From Halobacillus halophilus (lineage in GTDB: Bacteria; Bacillota; Bacilli; Bacillales; Halobacillaceae): a DNA stretch of 64,000 nucleotides. Positions 61,045-64,000 of this stretch are shown here, one piece after another (position 1 is the first letter of the stretch; the number at the start of each line of letters is the position of its first letter). Position numbers and translations under genes: made by a program. The DNA is taken from contig NZ_JAIVAL010000005.1 in the NCBI RefSeq assembly GCF_020171985.1, positions 186,001 through 250,000 on the forward strand, read 5' to 3'. Below the pieces are notes generated by a model. The model ran no database searches. It saw only the letters and a list, made by a program, of their open reading frames with translations, and was not told the origin of the DNA.

Positions 61045-61107
61045 TACCAAAAACCCCCACCTCAGGTCATCCATATTCTGGATGACCTGAGGTGGGGGTT
61101 TTTGGTA
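61045..61107. repeat. Intergenic palindrome family, copy E (longest)
   Basis: Perfect 29-bp arms (61045-61073, 61079-61107) around loop TATTC. The outer flank TACCAAAAACCCCC pairs with GGGGGTTTTTGGTA. With its G-stem and T5 on both strands it could also act as a bidirectional terminator between the LacI gene and the LTA-synthase-family gene. Confidence 0.92.
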
Positions 61108-61120
61108 GTTCTTTAAATTA

Positions 61121-61157
61121 AAAAGAAGCACCTCTAAACTTTAGAGGATGCTTCCTT
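61121..61157 (-). terminator. Terminator overlapping the end of the LacI-type gene
   Basis: GAAGCA-CTCTAAA and TTTAGAG-TGCTTC form the stem, with TTTTTAA on the minus strand. The hairpin includes the stop codon at 61134-61136. Confidence 0.85.
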
Positions 61158-62174
61158 TTCAGTGGCAGATGCACGATGCTTAATCTCATAGGGAATAATG
61201 ATACGCTTCGCAGGCTCCGACCGGTCTTTCACTTTTTCAATTAAACACTTAGCAGCCTGGCTGCCAAGCTGGTATATATGAATATCTACAGTGGTAAGCG
61301 GTGGTCGGGTGACCTCTGACAAATACACGTTGTTGAAACTGACAATTGAAACATCATGAGGCACCCGTTTACCGAATTCCTCAAGCATATTCACCACACC
61401 AATACTCATTAAATCGTCTGCAATTACGAGACCCGTAGGAGGGTCAGGAAGACTGAACAGCTCATGCACTGCCTGCCGCCCTCCTGATTTTAAGAATTCG
61501 GTATGAATTCTATAATCCTCTAAGAAAGGCAAACCTGCTTCTTCCAAGGCCAGTTCGTAACCGCGCATTCGATCTACCGTCACAATTCTGTCCTTAGAGC
61601 CGCCGATAAAACCAATATTCTTATGGCCCAGGCTAATCAGATGGTTCGTAATGTCTTTGCCGGCTCTTATATTATCATTATCCACATGAGTGATTTCATC
61701 CACACGTTCTGATGGCTTCCCAACTACGACAAAGGGAAAGTCCTGCTCGAGCAGAAAATTCACGACCGGGTCATCGATTTGAGAATATAAAAGGATAATG
61801 CCATCGACACGATTGCTGTAGACCATCCGTTCGACGCCTTCCTGCATTTCTTCATCCGTTTCCCCTGTGCTCAGAAGCAAAGAATAATCTAAGTGATGAG
61901 CCACCGCACTAATGCCTCTTAATACTTCTGGAAAAAATGGGTTTTGAAGAGCCTTGTCTGCACTGGTAGGCATAACCACTCCAATGGACTGGGTTGACCG
62001 GTTAGCCAAGTTACGTGCATTGGCATTCGGATGATATCCCATTTCTTTCATGGCTTTTTTTACACGTTTCTTCGTTGCCTCGCTGATCCTCGGGTGATCA
62101 GCAATGACTCGTGAAACGGTGGACGGCGCGACCCCTGCAGCTTTAGCTACTTGTTTAATGGTTACTCCCAACAC
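61134..62174 (-). CDS. LacI-family transcriptional regulator, probably of maltose/maltodextrin genes
   Basis: The protein of about 346 residues has an N-terminal LacI helix-turn-helix (VTIKQVAKAAGVAPSTVSRV, then HPRISEATKKRVKKAMKEMGYHPN) and a periplasmic-binding-protein-like effector domain. It lies directly downstream of malF-malG but behind their terminator, so it has its own promoter. Context suggests a MalR-type maltose repressor. Start is uncertain: GTG 62174 or TTG 62171, both near AGAAGGTGATC. It lacks features that would mark it as the global regulator CcpA. Confidence 0.85.
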   Translation of the reverse strand: MLGVTIKQVAKAAGVAPSTVSRVIADHPRISEATKKRVKKAMKEMGYHPNANARNLANRSTQSIGVVMPTSADKALQNPFFPEVLRGISAVAHHLDYSLLLSTGETDEEMQEGVERMVYSNRVDGIILLYSQIDDPVVNFLLEQDFPFVVVGKPSERVDEITHVDNDNIRAGKDITNHLISLGHKNIGFIGGSKDRIVTVDRMRGYELALEEAGLPFLEDYRIHTEFLKSGGRQAVHELFSLPDPPTGLVIADDLMSIGVVNMLEEFGKRVPHDVSIVSFNNVYLSEVTRPPLTTVDIHIYQLGSQAAKCLIEKVKDRSEPAKRIIIPYEIKHRASATEKEASSKV

Positions 62175-62270
62175 GATCACCTTCTATTTTTAAACAGTCT
62201 TTTTTAAAATGGTATCTCTAATCATAACAGAAATCCAGACAGGCTTATAGAAACCACTGATTTCATTCAC

Positions 62271-62310
62271 AAAAAGAAGATGCCTGATGTATGTACAAAA
62301 GGCATCCTCC
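62271..62310 (-). terminator. Terminator of the malF-malG unit
   Basis: GATGCC and GGCATC pair around a 16-nt loop, followed by TTCTTTTT on the minus strand, about 27 bases past the malG stop. Confidence 0.75.
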
Positions 62311-62337
62311 ATAACTTAAGCTGAACTTCTTACTAGA

Positions 62338-63180
62338 CTATCCCTTCGTCCCTCCGGCTGTCAATCCTGAGACAAAGTACTTCTGCAAGGAGAGGAACAA
62401 TATTGAAATCGGCAGGGCAATTAAGACCGATCCGGCTGCAAAGAGCGTGAATTCATTTCCAAATTGATCAGCAATCAATTCATATAATCCTACAGCCAAC
62501 GTAAACTTTTCTTCTGTCCTAAGTAAAATTCTCGCTAGTATAAAGTCAGTAAAAGGCGTAATGAAGGTGAATAGGGAAACGACTGCAATCATCGGTTTTG
62601 CAAGTGGAAGAACGATTTGCCAGAAAACACGAAAATTCCCGGCGCCATCGATACGAGCTGATTCATCCAGCTCTTTCGGTATCGTATCCAAATATCCCTT
62701 CATCAAGTACGTATTCATCGGTATGGCTCCACCTGTGTAGACAAGAATAAGCGCAAGATGCGTATCCAATAGATTCGTTAAGTTCGCGAGTGCATAGATC
62801 GCAATAAGAGCGGCGAAGTTTGGAATCATTTGCAGGATTAAGAACGTCATCAAACCGTTCTTACGTCCATAGAACCGAAATCTGGAGAAAGAGTAGGCTG
62901 TCATACAAACAAGCGCTACAGAAATCGCCATCGTCAACAAGCAGATTTTTATCGTGTTCCAATACCAGAGCAGATAATTACTTTTCTCTAAATCAAATAA
63001 CTCTTGATAGTGCTCAAAAGTGGCATCAGATGGAATGATCGATGAGCCTGATAAACTATTTCCAGGGTTGAGAGAAGAACCGATAATCCATAGGATCGGA
63101 TACAGGATAATGGTAATCATCGCAATGATCACTATATAGGATAAGGTCAACTGTACAATATTTTGTTTATTTGATCTCAT
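62338..63180 (-). CDS. malG: Maltose/maltodextrin ABC transporter permease MalG-like
   Basis: The 280-residue protein has six membrane segments and the EAA-type loop ELDESARIDGAGNFRVFWQIVLP that docks with the ATPase; it ends SGLTAGGTKG like MalG proteins. It starts 1 base after the malF stop, so the two are translationally coupled. Its sugar specificity (maltose, maltodextrin or another oligosaccharide) is inferred from family resemblance, the secreted amylase nearby and the adjacent LacI regulator. Confidence 0.88.
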   Translation of the reverse strand: MRSNKQNIVQLTLSYIVIIAMITIILYPILWIIGSSLNPGNSLSGSSIIPSDATFEHYQELFDLEKSNYLLWYWNTIKICLLTMAISVALVCMTAYSFSRFRFYGRKNGLMTFLILQMIPNFAALIAIYALANLTNLLDTHLALILVYTGGAIPMNTYLMKGYLDTIPKELDESARIDGAGNFRVFWQIVLPLAKPMIAVVSLFTFITPFTDFILARILLRTEEKFTLAVGLYELIADQFGNEFTLFAAGSVLIALPISILFLSLQKYFVSGLTAGGTKG

Positions 63181-63181
63181 A

Positions 63182-64000
63182 TTACATCATATCCTCTTCT
63201 TGGAATGATTTCGTCCTTCTGAATTGCCATAAGGCCACAGTTATAACGATAAGGGAAAGGATCATGGTAATGGCGGCTGCTTTTCCATATTGCGCCGACG
63301 TCATAGTCAGGGAGTAGATCCACGAAATCAGAATATCGGTTCCTCCTGCATTTTGATCAGGAACGGCCGGACCTCCTCCATTAAAAAGGAAAATAACGTT
63401 AAAGTTATTAAAATTAAACGTATATTGTGTAATCATAATCGGAGCCGTGGCGTAAAGGACAAGCGGAAGTGTAATGGCTTTGAACTTCTGCATAACCGTT
63501 GCTCCATCGACTTCTGCCGCTTCGTATAATTCATTCGGAATCGATTGCAGAACCCCTGTAACCATGGCGAAGATAAACGGGAAACCAAGCCACGTCTGAA
63601 TCATGATTAAAGCAATTTTGGTGTAGGTAGGATTAGTGAGCCATGGGATATCCCCCAGACCGAAAATAGCCAAGATATCTTCATTAATCGTACCAAACGT
63701 TTCATTAAACATTCCTGCAAATACAAGAATAGACACAAATGGTGGGACGGCCCACGGTAAAATGAAGATGGTACGAATTGTTTTTTGCAGAACGATTCCT
63801 TTCTGGTTCATTAAGACGGCCAGGAAAATTCCAAGACCTACTTGCAGCGTAGTGGCACCAAACGTCCAAATAATGGTCCAGGCAAGTACACTAAAGAACG
63901 TGTTCCGCCAGATCGGGATCTGAAAGATTTCAATAAAGTTCTGGAAACCGACCCACTCTACTAAATTGGCAGGCGGAGAATGGTATAAATCATAATTAGT
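63182..64000 (-). CDS. malF: Maltose/maltodextrin ABC transporter permease MalF-like (5' end beyond window)
   Basis: Reading on the minus strand is open from the window end to the stop at 63182, giving 272 C-terminal residues; the true start lies outside. Visible parts include WVGFQNFIEIF, three to five membrane segments, and the EAA loop ELYEAAEVDGATVMQKFKAITLP. Partner of MalG in a heterodimeric sugar importer; the binding protein and any ATPase are not visible here. Confidence 0.9.
   Translation of the reverse strand, partial: TNYDLYHSPPANLVEWVGFQNFIEIFQIPIWRNTFFSVLAWTIIWTFGATTLQVGLGIFLAVLMNQKGIVLQKTIRTIFILPWAVPPFVSILVFAGMFNETFGTINEDILAIFGLGDIPWLTNPTYTKIALIMIQTWLGFPFIFAMVTGVLQSIPNELYEAAEVDGATVMQKFKAITLPLVLYATAPIMITQYTFNFNNFNVIFLFNGGGPAVPDQNAGGTDILISWIYSLTMTSAQYGKAAAITMILSLIVITVALWQFRRTKSFQEEDMM

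Noticed and set aside
61134-62174. The LacI-family gene as ccpA
   Set aside because: Its position next to malF/malG with a separate terminator points to a local sugar regulator; nothing seen in the sequence marks it as the global regulator.
1-64000. CRISPR arrays, tRNA or rRNA genes, prophage or insertion sequences
   Set aside because: No regularly spaced repeats with spacers, no cloverleaf or rRNA signatures, and no transposase, integrase or phage genes were seen.

Overview
The window looks like chromosomal DNA of a motile, competent, Gram-positive Bacillaceae. Gene content and order from prfB to tagO follow the Bacillus subtilis degSU-comF-flg-fli-secA-prfB-cccB-ftsE-ctpB-minJ neighbourhood. 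The acidic secreted proteins, a poly-gamma-glutamate operon and SLH-type surface anchoring suggest a moderately halophilic genus such as Halobacillus or a relative. That genus call is inference from protein character, not a database match. I see no prophage, insertion sequence, CRISPR array, rRNA or tRNA.

Layout. 0-5.7 kb: 5' end of prfC (RF3), a SWIM/SNF2 helicase, a divergent heme A synthase and a membrane hydrolase-like protein. 5.8-10.7 kb: a four-gene poly-gamma-glutamate operon (pgsB-pgsC-pgsA and a CapD-like gamma-glutamyltransferase). 11.5-12.6 kb: an orphan siderophore-transport ATPase behind a Fur-type box. 12.8-20.4 kb: minJ, ctpB, ftsE, cccB and a YitT protein. Here ftsX is missing and its slot holds an oppositely oriented phosphonate-degradation pair (phnX-phnW) with a Pho-like box. 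20.6-26.6 kb: gtaB, prfB with its programmed frameshift, secA, a small gene, and hpf with overlapping SigB- and SigH-type promoters. 26.7-37 kb: late flagellar genes (fliT, fliS, fliD, csrA, fliW, yviE, flgL, flgK, flgN, flgM, yvyF) and comFC/comFA; hag and flaG are absent from their usual place. 37-43.2 kb: degV, degU, degS, yvyE, an LCP transferase and tagO. 43.7-51.1 kb: an amino-acid permease, a large secreted nuclease-like protein, a second LCP protein and three small genes. 51.5-64 kb: a secreted alpha-amylase with a perfect cre site, an SLH-anchored polysaccharide deacetylase, a GT2 synthase with a degenerate-GGDEF partner, an LTA-synthase-family protein, and a LacI regulator beside maltose-type permeases malG/malF (cut by the window end).

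Themes. Much of the window builds the envelope: PGA capsule, wall-teichoic-acid initiation and transfer, UDP-glucose, an LTA-synthase relative, and a possible cyclic-di-GMP-controlled exopolysaccharide with a surface deacetylase. DegSU, which controls motility, competence and PGA in B. subtilis, sits centrally. The amylase and mal genes form a starch-use group.

The most unusual structure is a family of intergenic palindromes with a conserved core of about 35 bp (arm ACCTCAGGTCATCCA, 5-nt loop): four complete copies and one half copy. Outside the core each complete copy has a different flank that is itself self-complementary, and one copy carries a paired substitution that keeps the stem. Other notable points are the ftsX-to-phn replacement, a terminator-like hairpin in the prfC leader, a heme A synthase lacking a heme-ligand histidine, and the GT2/degenerate-GGDEF pair.
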